Notes: generated by a model from the sequence alone, not told the origin. A stretch of 64,000 nt of DNA from Leptodactylus fallax (GCA_947044405.1 CAMRHE010000196.1:1471001-1535000); one strand, 5' to 3'. Shown: positions 11,193-21,580, counted from the first letter of the stretch. Program-made: numbers and translations.

Positions 11193-13600
11193 AGCTTCTT
11201 TGCCCCGCCTGATTTCTAGTGGAGGGGGCTGTACCGTATCAGTTCTGGAGATTGTAGTAATCCAAGATTTCTGTCAACAAAGTCCCAGTCATTTCAGCTG
11301 TATTAACTACATGAGGCAAGACTATTTCCAACATGGCAGCCTTAGATTTTTTTTCTAAATACATAATGGAAAAAAAAAAAAAAAACACAATTCCACATCT
11401 AAAGACTTATAAATAAAATGTAAGTAACTAAAATGAAATACAGGAGACAACCCCATCCTATGTGACAGATAGTACCCAATATGAGCTGGCTACAGGAAAA
11501 GATATTTTCCATTTCTGGGACCTCAGAGGTCAACTTTTATACCACGAAACACCAAACTAGAACAGCAGTTCTTAAGATTTTTTTTGGGGGGCAGCATGAG
11601 CTTATTTGGGATATGTTTACATTGTTGTTTAAAAAAAAAAAAAAAAACTAAGGCAGAAAAAAACTGCTTAAGGTTTTTAAAGTAGATTTTGACACTTTTT
11701 GCAGAAGACTCCTCTAGAAGTTTTTGGAGCAGTTCTTTGCCCTGCACACATGGTTCTGTTTCCGAAAACATCTAACTTTTTGGCATAAGTTATTTTCATT
11801 CCTATAGGGGTTTCAGGCAGAACCTGCCTTAAGATGGACATGATGCCTTTTTTCCTCTAAAAAAAAAAAAAAAAAAAAAAAAAAACACACACACATTATC
11901 ACTGACTCCCATTGAAATAAGTGGGAGAGAGGGTTTTAAGGCAGAATCCGTCTGCAAAAAAACTCTGTGTGAATATACCCTTAGCATTGTTATATTTACA
12001 GCAATGCACAAGTCCTACCATTAAAATCAGTTACTTATCAAGTCTGCATTTTCACCTCTTTAGATAGCCAAGTCCTTTGTTTTTGTGGTATGTGTGAGTG
12101 CGAGGCTTATAGATACAGGCACCTAATGCAAGTACTAGTCTGGTTAAAATGTAAACAACGGTCTAGATATCCATGCCTTATGGTGACCATACAGTTTTGA
12201 TAGCTGTTGAACAGACATTGGTTTAGCTGACATCTAATCCTTCTGATAGCCCCATATACATGCAAACTCAGCCAAGTATGCATGTGTTCTTACCAGGAAG
12301 AAGGGAATAAGGTGCTGTTAGACACCTGTGGCAGAGGATTATTTCCCTTAAAGGAGTTATGGGAGGGGGTCCAACCACTGACGGTCTATATTTGGCACTC
12401 TCATTGAAATGAATGGAGCAGAACCACAACTGTATCCAATGCTACTTTCTCAATGGGAGACAAAAGACCCCCCCCCCCCCGGTACTCAGGACTGGTGGAG
12501 GACTCATTGGTCAAACCCCAAACGATCAGCAATTTATCCTCTATCCATTTAAACTATACAGGATTGGGCATACTGAAATCCAGCATGTCCAATCCATCCT
12601 TCACCCCAAAGCAGATACTGGAAGAATTGGAAATGCCCCATTCACATTAGATGGCCAATTTGTCCTGCAGAAATTTGGTAGGTTCAGCTGACATTAATAC
12701 GAATACGTCTTCAGGCAACTTCTCATCCTGTTCAGATTTGCGTTGCTGTAATTCTTTTCTGATCAAAAGTAATATTTGATGTCATCACAAGGGTCAGTGA
12801 AGACATAACCCAAGGAAAGCTTAGGGGATGTCTACCTTCATGGAGACTTGGGGGTTATCTAGCAGGAAAACAATTGACAAAAGGCTCAGAATGGGTTAAT
12901 AAAATCTAAAAGCAGTAATACTCACCTCACCATCCCCGCGTCTTCTGGGCCCTACACTGGTCTCTACTCCCTGGCCCTCCTGACACCCTGGAGAAAACCG
13001 CTTGAGGGACCAGGAATCAGGACAGGAAGTAGAACCCAGGAAGCTGCAGAACTGGAGTGGTGGGTATTGGGAATTGGGTCTTCTCTTTTTTAACTCATTG
13101 TAAACCCTATGTCAAAATGTTGCTCTCTGCTGTACAACCTCTTTAACAAGCACCAGGTAATAAGCTTGTCCTAAGTAGTCACAAACCCATACTAATTACA
13201 ATGCTTGCTGATGGTTTCCAGTTAACAAACAGAGCACATATCCTGGTCTGTTTCATGAAAGATCTCAGGACTGGATAGGTTCAGCATGTGGATGATTGTT
13301 TACATATACTGCACAAACGCTTGTCTGAACAGTGCTTTAAAAAAAAAAAAAAAAAAAAAAAATGCCGTAATAACTATCTACGTAAAAATCTACAAATAAT
13401 GGAAATAAGTCAGAAAACACCAAACCAGAAAACTTCAAGACAGAAATGTATCCATCACAAGGTTGTCATATACACAAACAAGAAAAAGTGCACACATATA
13501 CACAAAGGGCATTAATACCCATCACCAAGTGCTAGTCATCTATTGCTCTCTGTAAGCAGCCATTCTCCAGTGCTATTGTCAGTGAAACTAACACATTGCT
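10009..13600. other. Intronic sequence, microsatellites, repeat fragments
   Basis: No gene seen. Simple tracts: poly-A 10432-10465, (TA)n 11150-11190, poly-A about 11370-11385, 11632-11647 and 11860-11885, poly-C 12471-12480, poly-A about 13339-13361. 12350-12580 resembles a MITE carrying GGGGGTCCAACCACTGACGG with an opposing ACGATCAGCAATTTATCC end. The remainder is unassigned. Confidence 0.45.
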
Positions 13601-16600
13601 ACAGTGCTGTAGCCTCCACCTCTACAAGCTGCAGGGTACATACTATATACAGTGCTGTATCCTCCACTACTACAAGCTGCAGGGTATATACTATACACAG
13701 TGCTGTATCCTCCACTACTACAAGCTGCAGGGTATATACTATATACAGTGCTGTAGCCTCCACCTCTACAAGCTGCAGGGTATATACTATATACAGTGCT
13801 GTATCATCCACTACTACAAGCTGCAGGGTATATACTATATACAGTGCTGTAGCCTCCACCTCTACAAGCTGCAGGGTATATACTATATACAGTGCTGTAG
13901 CCTCCACCTCTACAAGCTGCAGGGTATATACTATATACAGTGCTGTATCCTCCACTACTACAAGCTGCAGGGTATATACTATATACAGTGCTGTAGCCTC
14001 CACCTCTACAAGCTGCAGGGTATATACTATATACAGTGCTGTAGCCTCCACCTCTACAAGCTGCAGGGTATATACTATATACAGTGCTGTAGCCTCCACC
14101 TCTACAAGCTGCAGGGTATATACTATATACAGTGCTGTATCATCCACTACTACAAGCTGCAGGGTATATACTATATACAGTGCTGTAGCCTCCACCTCTA
14201 CAAGCTGCAGGGTATATACTATATACAGTGCTGTAGCCTCCACCTCTACAAGCTGCAGGGTATATACTATATACAGTGCTGTATCCTCCACTACTACAAG
14301 CTGCAGGGTATATACTATATACAGTGCTGTAGCCTCCACCTCTACAAGCTGCAGGGTATATACTATATACAGTGCTGTAGCCTCCACTACTACAAGCTGC
14401 AGGGTATATACCGTATACAGTGCTGAAGCCTCCACCACTACAAGCTGCAGGGTATATACCGTATACAGTGCTGTAGCCTCCACCTCTATAAGCTGCAGGG
14501 TATATACTATATACAGTGCTGTAGCCTCCACTACTACAAGCTGCAGGGTATATACCGTATACAGTTCTGCAGCCTCCACTACTACAAGCTGCAGGGTATA
14601 TACTGTATACAGTGCAGTAGCCTCCACTACTACAAGCTGCAGGGTATATACTGTATACAGTGCTGTAGCCTCCACCTCTACAAGCTGCAGGGTATATACT
14701 ATATACAGTGCTGTAGCCTCCACTACTACAAGCTGCAGGGTATATACCGTATACAGTTCTGCAGCCTCCACTACTACAAGCTGCAGGGTATATACTGTAT
14801 ACAGTGCAGTAGCCTCCACTACTACAAGCTGCAGGGTATATACTATATACAGTGCTGTATCCTCCACTACTACAAGCTGCAGGGTATATACTATATACAG
14901 TGCTGTAGCCTCCACCTCTACAAGCTGCAGGGTATATACTATATATAGTGCAGTCGCCTCCCACTACTACAAGCTGCAGGGTATATACTATATATAGTGC
15001 AGTCGCCTCCACTACTACAAGCTGCAGGGTATATACTGTATACAGTTCTGCAGCCTCCACTACTACAAGCTGCAGGGTATATACTGTATACAGTGCAGTA
15101 GCCTCCACTACTACAAGCTGCAGGGTATATACTATATATAGTGCAGTCGCCTCCACTACTACAAGCTGCAGGGTATATACTGTATACAGTTCTGTAGTCT
15201 CCACTACTACAAGCTGCAGGGTATATACTGTATACAGTGCTGTAGCCTCCACCTCTACAAGCTGCAGGGTATATACTATATACAGTGCTGTAGCCTCCAC
15301 TACTACAAGCTGCAGGGTATATACTGTATACAGTGCAGTAGCCTCCACTACTACAAGCTGCAGGGTATATACTGTATACAGTTCTGCAGCCTCCACTACT
15401 ACAAGCTGCAGGGTATATACTGTATACAGTGCTGTAGCCTCCACTACTACAAGCTGCAGGGTATATACTGTATACAGTGCAGTAGCCTCCACTACTACAA
15501 GCTGCAGGGTATATACTGTATACAGTGCAGTAGCCTCCACTACTACAAGCTGCAGGGTATATACTGTATACAGTGCTGTAGCCTCCACTACTACAAGCTG
15601 CAGGGTATATACTGTATACAGTTCTGCAGCCTCCACTACTACAAGCTGCAGGGTATATACTGTATACAGTTCTGCAGCCTCCACTACTACAAGCTGCAGG
15701 GTATATACTGTATACAGTTCTGCAGCCTCCACCACTACAAGCTGCAGGGTATATACTGTATACAGTGCTGTAGCCTCCACTACTACAAGCTGCAGGGTAT
15801 ATACTGTATACAGTTCTGCAGCCTCCACTACTACAAGCTGCAGGGTATATACTGTATACAGTGCTGTAGCCTCCACTACTACAAGCTGCAGGGTATATAC
15901 TGTATACAGTGCAGTAGCCTCCACTACTACAAGCTGCAGGGTATATACTGTATACAGTTCTGCAGCCTCCACTACTACAAGCTGCAGGGTATATACTGTA
16001 TACAGTGCTGTAGCCTCCACTACTACAAGCTGCAGGGTATATACTGTATATAGTGCAGTAGCCTCCACCACTACAAGCTGCAGGGTATATACTGTATACA
16101 GTGCAGTAGCCTCCACTACTACAAGCTGCAGGGTATATACTGTATACAGTGCTGTAGCCTCCACCTCTACAAGCTGCAGGGTATATACTATATACAGTGC
16201 TGTAGCCTCCACTACTACAAGCTGCAGGGTATATACTGTATACAGTGCAGTAGCCTCCACTACTACAAGCTGCAGGGTATATACTGTATACAGTTCTGCA
16301 GCCTCCACTACTACAAGCTGCAGGGTATATACTGTATACAGTGCTGTAGCCTCCACTACTACAAGCTGCAGGGTATATACTGTATACAGTGCAGTAGCCT
16401 CCACTACTACAAGCTGCAGGGTATATACTGTATACAGTGCAGTAGCCTCCACTACTACAAGCTGCAGGGTATATACTGTATACAGTGCTGTAGCCTCCAC
16501 TACTACAAGCTGCAGGGTATATACTGTATACAGTTCTGCAGCCTCCACTACTACAAGCTGCAGGGTATATACTGTATACAGTTCTGCAGCCTCCACTACT

Positions 16601-16965
16601 ACAAGCTGCAGGGTATATACTGTATACAGTTCTGCAGCCTCCACCACTACAAGCTGCAGGGTATATACTGTATACAGTGCTGTAGCCTCCACTACTACAA
16701 GCTGCAGGGTATATACTGTATACAGTTCTGCAGCCTCCACTACTACAAGCTGCAGGGTATATACTGTATACAGTGCTGTAGCCTCCACTACTACAAGCTG
16801 CAGGGTATATACTGTATACAGTGCAGTAGCCTCCACTACTACAAGCTGCAGGGTATATACTGTATACAGTTCTGCAGCCTCCACTACTACAAGCTGCAGG
16901 GTATATACTGTATACAGTGCTGTAGCCTCCACTACTACAAGCTGCAGGGTATATACTGTATACAG
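13601..16965. repeat. 48 bp minisatellite, 70 units
   Basis: A head-to-tail array of a 48 bp unit (core CCACTACTACAAGCTGCAGG then GTATATACTGTATACAGTGC), about 70 copies over 3365 bp. Units differ at a few positions: CCTCTAC/CTACTAC, ACTATATAC/ACTGTATAC/ACCGTATAC, GTGCTGTA/GTGCAGTA/GTTCTGCA, and GCCTCC/TCCTCC/TCATCC. One unit near 14957 has an extra C (49 bp). Because 48 is divisible by three, long ORFs run through it on both strands; these are by-products of the repeat. Blocks of 19, 7 and 4 units are themselves duplicated (see findings). On the gene's strand the array lies in intron 1 and begins about 675 bp past the exon 1 donor. Confidence 0.98.
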
Positions 16966-17641
16966 ATGACTTGGAGAAGTTGCTGCTGGCCGGGCTGCAG
17001 GTAATGGCCGGGTCCCTGCACTTTCCCCGGGGATCACACCTCTATCTCTTCCCTCCAAGCCTCGCACGTCCTAACAAAGCCCCGGGAAGGCTGCCGCACA
17101 GATGGGACTAGTCTGGAGCCGGAGCCGGGGGCTGAGCCGCTCCGTGCCCCGGGGATGTGCACCTGAGCACGCGGCGCTACTGCCGGAGCAGCCGGGAAAG
17201 TTTACCACGAGCGGGGCTGAGCTCTGAAGGCTCCCTGGACGGGGAGAACTGAGAAGTGTCGCACGATATCACATCGTATAATAATCACTGTCGATAAAGC
17301 AGTTTGTTACGGAAATTGCACGATTTTAACCAATATTTTTAGCCTGTCTCACACCTGCGACAAAAGTTATCTAGGGTGCGACATGATCGGCCGTCAGCCA
17401 CACACACAGAGATAAGTAGTGGAGAGCTGTGCACCTGGAGGATGGGGAGGCCGGCACCGGGCAGCAGGCTGCACACTCCGTGCACTCACCTCTCTGCCCC
17501 AAACTTACTTTCCCCGTGCCCCGGTGTAGCTGCTCCGTCCTAACACACACATAGAAGGGGAGGAAGTTTGTGTCAGCCCCGGCCTGTGCTCCTCACTGCC
17601 CCCTGCACTCGTCCACCCCCCCCAGGCTGAGCGTCACTTAC

Positions 17642-17697
17642 TTCTCCCTGGCCTGGCTGTCGGACGGTACGCTGTTACTCTTGCCTTTGGCGTACAT
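17642..17697 (-). CDS. ssbp2: SSBP-family protein, coding exon 1
   Basis: Reading leftward from the ATG at 17697, 18 codons plus two bases encode MYAKGKSNSVPSDSQARE, followed directly by a consensus donor (GAGAA then GTAAGTG). The two overhanging bases (AA) leave a phase-2 intron whose completed codon would be Lys, as in the conserved REK of SSBP proteins. This matches the N terminus of vertebrate SSBP2/3/4, which precedes the LUFS/LisH domain. These nuclear proteins bind LDB1 and stabilise LDB1-LIM-homeodomain complexes on chromatin. The KGKSNS stretch is closest to SSBP2 as I recall it, but SSBP3/4 begin similarly, so the paralogue is less certain than the family. The rest of the gene lies beyond the left edge. 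ATG context: A at -3, T at +4. Confidence 0.88.
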
Positions 17698-17737
17698 GCT
17701 TGCAGAAAGCTCCGATTGTCACACACCTGTCAACCGA

Positions 17738-17770
17738 TCACAGCCTCCCCGGGAACAACCCCGTCACCAT
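17738..17770 (-). promoter_or_regulatory. Upstream ORF, 10 codons
   Basis: An ATG in strong context (GCCATGG) at 17770 opens a 10-codon frame (MVTGLFPGRL) that stops at 17738, 40 nt before the main ATG. If transcription starts upstream of it, this uORF would be met first by scanning ribosomes and could lower or regulate SSBP translation. Its presence in the mRNA is inferred. Confidence 0.45.
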
Positions 17771-17776
17771 GGCGAC
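17763..17776. promoter_or_regulatory. RFX X-box-like site
   Basis: GTCACCATGGCGAC matches the X-box consensus GTNRCC-N2-RGYAAC with one mismatch on either strand. A further half site AGCAAC lies at 17834-17839. It overlaps the uORF ATG. Motif match only. Confidence 0.4.
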
Positions 17777-18230
17777 TCCAGCAGCGCCCACCCTGATAGG
17801 CCCGCCCGGCCGCCGGCCCCGCCCATTCACTATAGCAACCAGTTTGATTGACAATCTCTTCCACCTCCCTTCAGTGTGTCGCTGCTCCCTCCTCCTCCTC
17901 AGCAGGACGGGCTCGGAGCGGAGCACACAGGCTGCCTCTGCTGCCTCCTCCTCCTCCTCCTCTTCCACCTCCTTCTTCTTCTTCTTCTTCTCTCCTCGGA
18001 GCTGGAGGGGGGGGGAGGAGGGGGGATTTGAAACCGTTCTAGAAGGATTTTTAAACAACTGGCTGTTCCATGGAGCGCGCAGCCCGCCCGCCGCTGCCGG
18101 GAGAGAGCACACAGGAGGGGGCCGGCCAGGAGGAAAGTGCGGCCTGGAGCACAGCTCGTGGCCGGGATCAGCACACGGACTGCACGCTGCTCAGCTGCGC
18201 TACAGCCTAGGCAGGCGACATAATACTATA

Positions 18231-18502
18231 ACATGGTGCAAATACACCACAAAAAGGATGCTAGTACAAGATCACATGTTTATTACACACTGTGCCCTTC
18301 ACATTGTCTGCACAGTCCTTACCCTTGACAGTAAACAGATCACAGACAGGAACCAGCGCTGTGCTGGGGGTTCAGAAAGATGAGGCAGACTGATCTGCCC
18401 CTGGGAAAGCTGGGTGTGTGGGCTTTCATATCACACCCATAGATCAGACTACCACATCTAACAGAGATCTCTTAAAGAAGAGAGATTTCGTTCAGACATG
18501 CA
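18231..18502. other. 5' flank; short dispersed repeat
   Basis: 18353-18420 (GCGCTGTGCTGGGGGTTCAG and onward) is repeated in inverse orientation at 21147-21212. No gene seen. Confidence 0.5.
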
Positions 18503-18730
18503 TTTTATTATGCTTACTTATATAGCACCATCATATTCCGCAGCACTGTCACTGTCCCATATAGGGCTCACAATCTACATTCCCTATCAGTATGTCTTTG
18601 GGGTGTGGGAGGAAACCCACACAAACACGGGGAGAACATACAAACTCCTTGCAGATGTCGTCCTTGACAGGATTTGAACCCAGGACTCCAGCACTGCAAG
18701 GTTGCAGTGCTAACCACTGAGCCACTGTGC
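18503..18730 (-). mobile_element. tRNA-derived SINE
   Basis: Read on the minus strand it has an A-box-like TGGCTCAGTGG (18714-18724), a B-box-like GGTTCAAATCC (about 18670-18680), the conserved body (GTATGTTCTCC, GTGGGTTTCCTCC, CTCCAAAGACATACTG) and a 3' tail near TAAGCATAATAAAA. The second copy in the window is at 28004-28253 on the plus strand. Confidence 0.85.
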
Positions 18731-18866
18731 TATATAGATTAGAGACGCTGCTATCGGCATCTGAGAATATCTTCTGATTTATTTGTAGTATTTGTATCAT
18801 TTCATTTTATATTTTAATGATATTTATTTATTTTGGAGTGTATTATGTATAATAACCTGATACATA

Positions 18867-20491
18867 CAGTCATATGAAAAAGTTTGGGCACCCCTATTAA
18901 TCTTAATCATTTTTAGTTCTAAATATTTGGGTGTTTGCAACAGCCATTTCAATTTGATATATCTAATAACTGATGGACACAGTAATATTTCAGGATTGAA
19001 ATGAGGTTTATTGTACTAACAGAAAATGTGCAATATGCATTAAACCAAAATTTGACCGGTGCAAAAGTATGGGCACCTCAACAGAAAAGTGACATTAATA
19101 TTTAGTAGATCCTCCTTTTGCAAAAATAACAGCCTCTAGTCGCTTCCTGTAGCTTTTAATCAGTTCCTGGATCCTGGATGAAGGTATTTTTGACCATTCC
19201 TCTTTACAAAACAATTCCAGTTCAGTTAAGTTTGATGGTCGCCGAGCATGGACAGCCCGCTTCAAATTATCCCACAGATGTTCAATGATATTCAGGTCTG
19301 GGGACTGGGATGGCCATTCCAGAATATTGTAATTGTTCCTCTGCATGAATGCCTGAGTAGATTTGGAGCTGTGTTTTGGATCATTGTCTTGCTGAAATAT
19401 CCATCCCCGGCGTAACTTCAAATTCATCACTGATTCTTGTACATTATTCTCAAGAATCTGCTGATACTGAGTTGAATCCATGCGACCCTCAACTTTAACA
19501 AGATTCCCGGTGCCGGCATTGGCCACACAGCCCCAAAGCATGATGGAACCTCCACCAAATTTTACAGTGGGTAGCAAGTGTTTTTCTTGGAATGCTGTGT
19601 TTTTTTGACGCCATGCATAACGCCTTTTTGTATGACCAAACAACTCAATCTTTGTTTCATCAGTCCACAGGACCTTCTTCCAAAATGAAGCTGGCTTGTC
19701 CAAATGTGCTTTTGCATACCTCAGGCGACTCTGTTTGTGGCGTGCTTTCAGAAACGGCTTCTTTCGCATCACTCTCCCATACAGCTTCTCCTTGTGCAAA
19801 GTGTGCTGTATTGTTGATCGATGCACAGCGACACCATCTGCAGCAAGATAATGCTGCAGCTCTTTGGAGGTGGTCTGTGGATTGTCCTTGACTGTTCTCA
19901 CCATTCTTCTTCTCTGCCTTTCTGATATTTTTCTTGGCCTGCCACTTCTGGGCTTAACAAGAACTGTCCCTGTGGTCTTCCATTTCCTTACTATGTTCCT
20001 CACAGTGGAAACTGACAGGTTAAATCTCTGAGACAACTTTTTGTATCCTTCCCCTGAACAACTATGTTGAACAATCTTTGTTTTCAGATCATTTGAGAGT
20101 TGTTTTGAGGAGCCCATGATGCCACTCTTCAGAGGAGATTAAAATAGGAGAACAACTTGCAATTGGCCACCTTAAATACCTTTTCTCATGAAAAAGCTCA
20201 GTGAGGTTACAAAACCAATTTTGTGCTTCAGTAAGTCAGTAAAAAGTAGTTAGGAGTATTCAAATCAATAAAATGATAAGGGTACCCAAATTTTTGCACC
20301 GGTCAAATTTTGGTTTAATGCATATTGCACATTTTCTGTTAGTACAATAAACCTCATTTCAATCCTGAAATATTACTGTGTCCATCAGTTATTAGATATA
20401 TCAAATTGAAATGGCTGTTGCAAACACCCAAATATTTAGAACTAAAAATGATTAAGATTAATAGGGGTGCCCAAACTTTTTCATATGACTG
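18867..20491 (-). mobile_element. Tc1-like transposon, complete
   Basis: 1625 bp, flanked by TA at 18865-18866 and 20492-20493. The ends are CAGTCATATGAAAAAGTTTG and its complement. By eye the inverted repeats are identical over roughly the outer 200 bp, diverging only at the inner GTATGGGCACC versus ATTTGGGTACC. With an intact transposase this is a candidate recently mobile copy. Confidence 0.96.
19095..20117 (-). CDS. Tc1-like transposase, full length
   Basis: 340 aa, the usual Tc1 length, with no stops or shifts. Residues 1-110 form the bipartite paired-like HTH DNA-binding region with a GRPRK AT-hook-like linker at 59-63. The DDE domain has D153 (LWTDETKIELFG), a glycine-rich turn FGGGSIMLWG near 187-196, D244 (FQQDND) and E279 (NIIEHLW), which gives the DD34E spacing of the Tc1 group. 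The protein is expected to bind the inner and outer end repeats and catalyse cut-and-paste transposition into TA. The start is the ATG of MGSSKQLSND, placed inside the right-hand inverted repeat boundary as in relatives. It is not related by insertion to the other complete copy at 51503 and belongs to a different family. Confidence 0.95.
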   Translation of the reverse strand: MGSSKQLSNDLKTKIVQHSCSGEGYKKLSQRFNLSVSTVRNIVRKWKTTGTVLVKPRSGRPRKISERQRRRMVRTVKDNPQTTSKELQHYLAADGVAVHRSTIQHTLHKEKLYGRVMRKKPFLKARHKQSRLRYAKAHLDKPASFWKKVLWTDETKIELFGHTKRRYAWRQKNTAFQEKHLLPTVKFGGGSIMLWGCVANAGTGNLVKVEGRMDSTQYQQILENNVQESVMNLKLRRGWIFQQDNDPKHSSKSTQAFMQRNNYNILEWPSQSPDLNIIEHLWDNLKRAVHARRPSNLTELELFCKEEWSKIPSSRIQELIKSYRKRLEAVIFAKGGSTKY

Positions 20492-20559
20492 TATATACCT
20501 GATCTTAAGTTGTGGTATTCCTTCTACTACTTTTTTACCTTTACCTTTTTATCTGTACC
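20492..20559. other. Flank, no feature seen
   Basis: Short spacer between the Tc1 element and the retroposon tail. Confidence 0.4.
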
Positions 20560-20675
20560 TACTGTCACTGTAATGCCTCTACCTTGGAGCTTTTGTATTA
20601 TCTATGATGCTGTAACACACTGAATTTCACTATGGTGGGACTATTAAAGGATTATCTTATCTTATCTTATCTTAC
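20560..20675 (+). mobile_element. Non-LTR retrotransposon 3' end, truncated
   Basis: The text GAATTTCACTATGGTGGGAC followed by TATTAAAGGATTATC and a (TTATC)n tail at 20648-20674 looks like the microsatellite-ended 3' terminus of a LINE or a SINE that borrows it. No coding part is left; family not assigned. Confidence 0.5.
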
Positions 20676-20861
20676 ATCATAACCTATGTTTTATCACACA
20701 AAAGTTTTATTATATTCCTTCAACACAATATCTCTTTAATATATGTTTTTGAATTAATTATATGTACATTCATTGTAATATTATATTTTTATTGTATTTT
20801 CTGTTCTTAGATTGTACATTCATTATATTTTTATTGTATGTTTTGTTCATAGTTTGCATAT

Positions 20862-20902
<41 letters not shown>

Positions 20903-21580
20903 TCATTCATTCATCTTCTTTTACCCTCCCATTATATGTTCTTTTACCCTTCCTTTTTATCACTACTGACCTTCCCCCTCCCCGTTTCTGAGATACACCC
21001 CCCTTTTTTCGTTTCCATTTATAATCTTCTGAATATATCCTTCTGATTAATTAATATATATCCCCGTCCTCACTTTCATTCATTCATTCCATGTCTAATT
21101 ACTACCCCAACCCCCGCTGCTGGTTTCATCGCAAGCCTAAATCTAACACACACCCAGCTTTCCCAGGTGCAGATCAGTCTGCCACATCTTTCTGAACCAC
21201 CAGCACAGCGCTGATCTGTTGTAATCAAAGGCATGGACGCAGCTGATTCAGCCAGCGCTCCAGCCTCCTGCTGTCTACTTAACAATACATAGTAGGAGGG
21301 ATAGAGCGCACTGAGCATGCACTAGGATCCCTGCACTCCAGCCCTCCCTTTTCACATACTGGTTCAGCTGACACCTTATCATGCTTCTAACAGTGTTTAA
21401 CATTCATTCACCCTCTTTTTTCCTTTCTTCTTCAGTGTTATCTGTGATATTAATATTATAACTTAGCAATGGTTTATTGTTTGTTTAGTATGTTTAATAT
21501 GATTGTTTGCCTCACCTTTGACCCCGAGACTCCAAGAGGGCGGGGCTATTGCCCATTTTTTGACACTCTTTTCATGTTTT

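Larger units (their letters stand above)
1..17641 (-). other. Intron 1 of ssbp-type gene (partial)
   Basis: All sequence to the left of the exon 1 splice donor lies downstream of it on the minus strand, so it reads as the first 17.6 kb of intron 1. I recognise no second coding exon here; the next exon must lie beyond the left edge. The content is mobile elements, microsatellites and one large minisatellite, listed separately. Confidence 0.75.
16966..18230 (-). promoter_or_regulatory. CpG island promoter of ssbp-type gene
   Basis: An abrupt change from AT-rich repeats to GC- and CpG-rich sequence surrounds exon 1. GC boxes (CCCCGCCC at about 17817-17824), an RFX-like site, a (CCT/CTT)n polypyrimidine tract at about 17944-17996 and no TATA box fit a vertebrate CpG-island promoter with dispersed starts. 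Transcription is inferred to be leftward from the exon. The exact start site cannot be read from sequence; it should lie between 17700 and about 18100. Confidence 0.8.

Noticed and set aside
13601..16965. CRISPR-like repeat array
   Set aside because: Units are contiguous with no unique spacers, in a vertebrate genome. It is a minisatellite.
16966..17001. Possible exon GATGACTTGGAGAAGTTGCT... ending CTGCAG before GTAATGG, plus strand
   Set aside because: The frame reads plausibly (DDLEKLLLAGLQ) but the acceptor side is minisatellite sequence without a pyrimidine tract, I recognise no protein, and it is on the opposite strand to the supported gene.
13543..17067. Very long ORFs (484, 673, 438 and 975 codons) on both strands across the tandem array
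   Set aside because: The 48 bp period is a multiple of three, so any stop-free unit gives an endless frame. Several frames and both strands are open at once, and nothing resembles a protein domain.
17487..17515. Further minus-strand donor-like sites (CTCACC and CTTACT complements)
   Set aside because: They lie downstream of the supported exon 1 donor. They could be alternative donors, but nothing upstream of them continues the reading frame with known SSBP sequence.
17700..18383. 227-codon plus-strand and overlapping minus-strand ORFs in the CpG island
   Set aside because: GC-rich sequence is poor in stop codons. Homopolymer runs of S, F and P reflect the trinucleotide tracts; no domain.
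18503..18730. Functional tRNA gene
   Set aside because: A and B boxes are present but there is no complete cloverleaf, and the element continues into the shared SINE body; the same holds at 28004-28253.
20762..21046. ORFs with YIYIYI runs (also near 9647-10008 and 21463-21759)
   Set aside because: They are translations of TA dinucleotide tracts.
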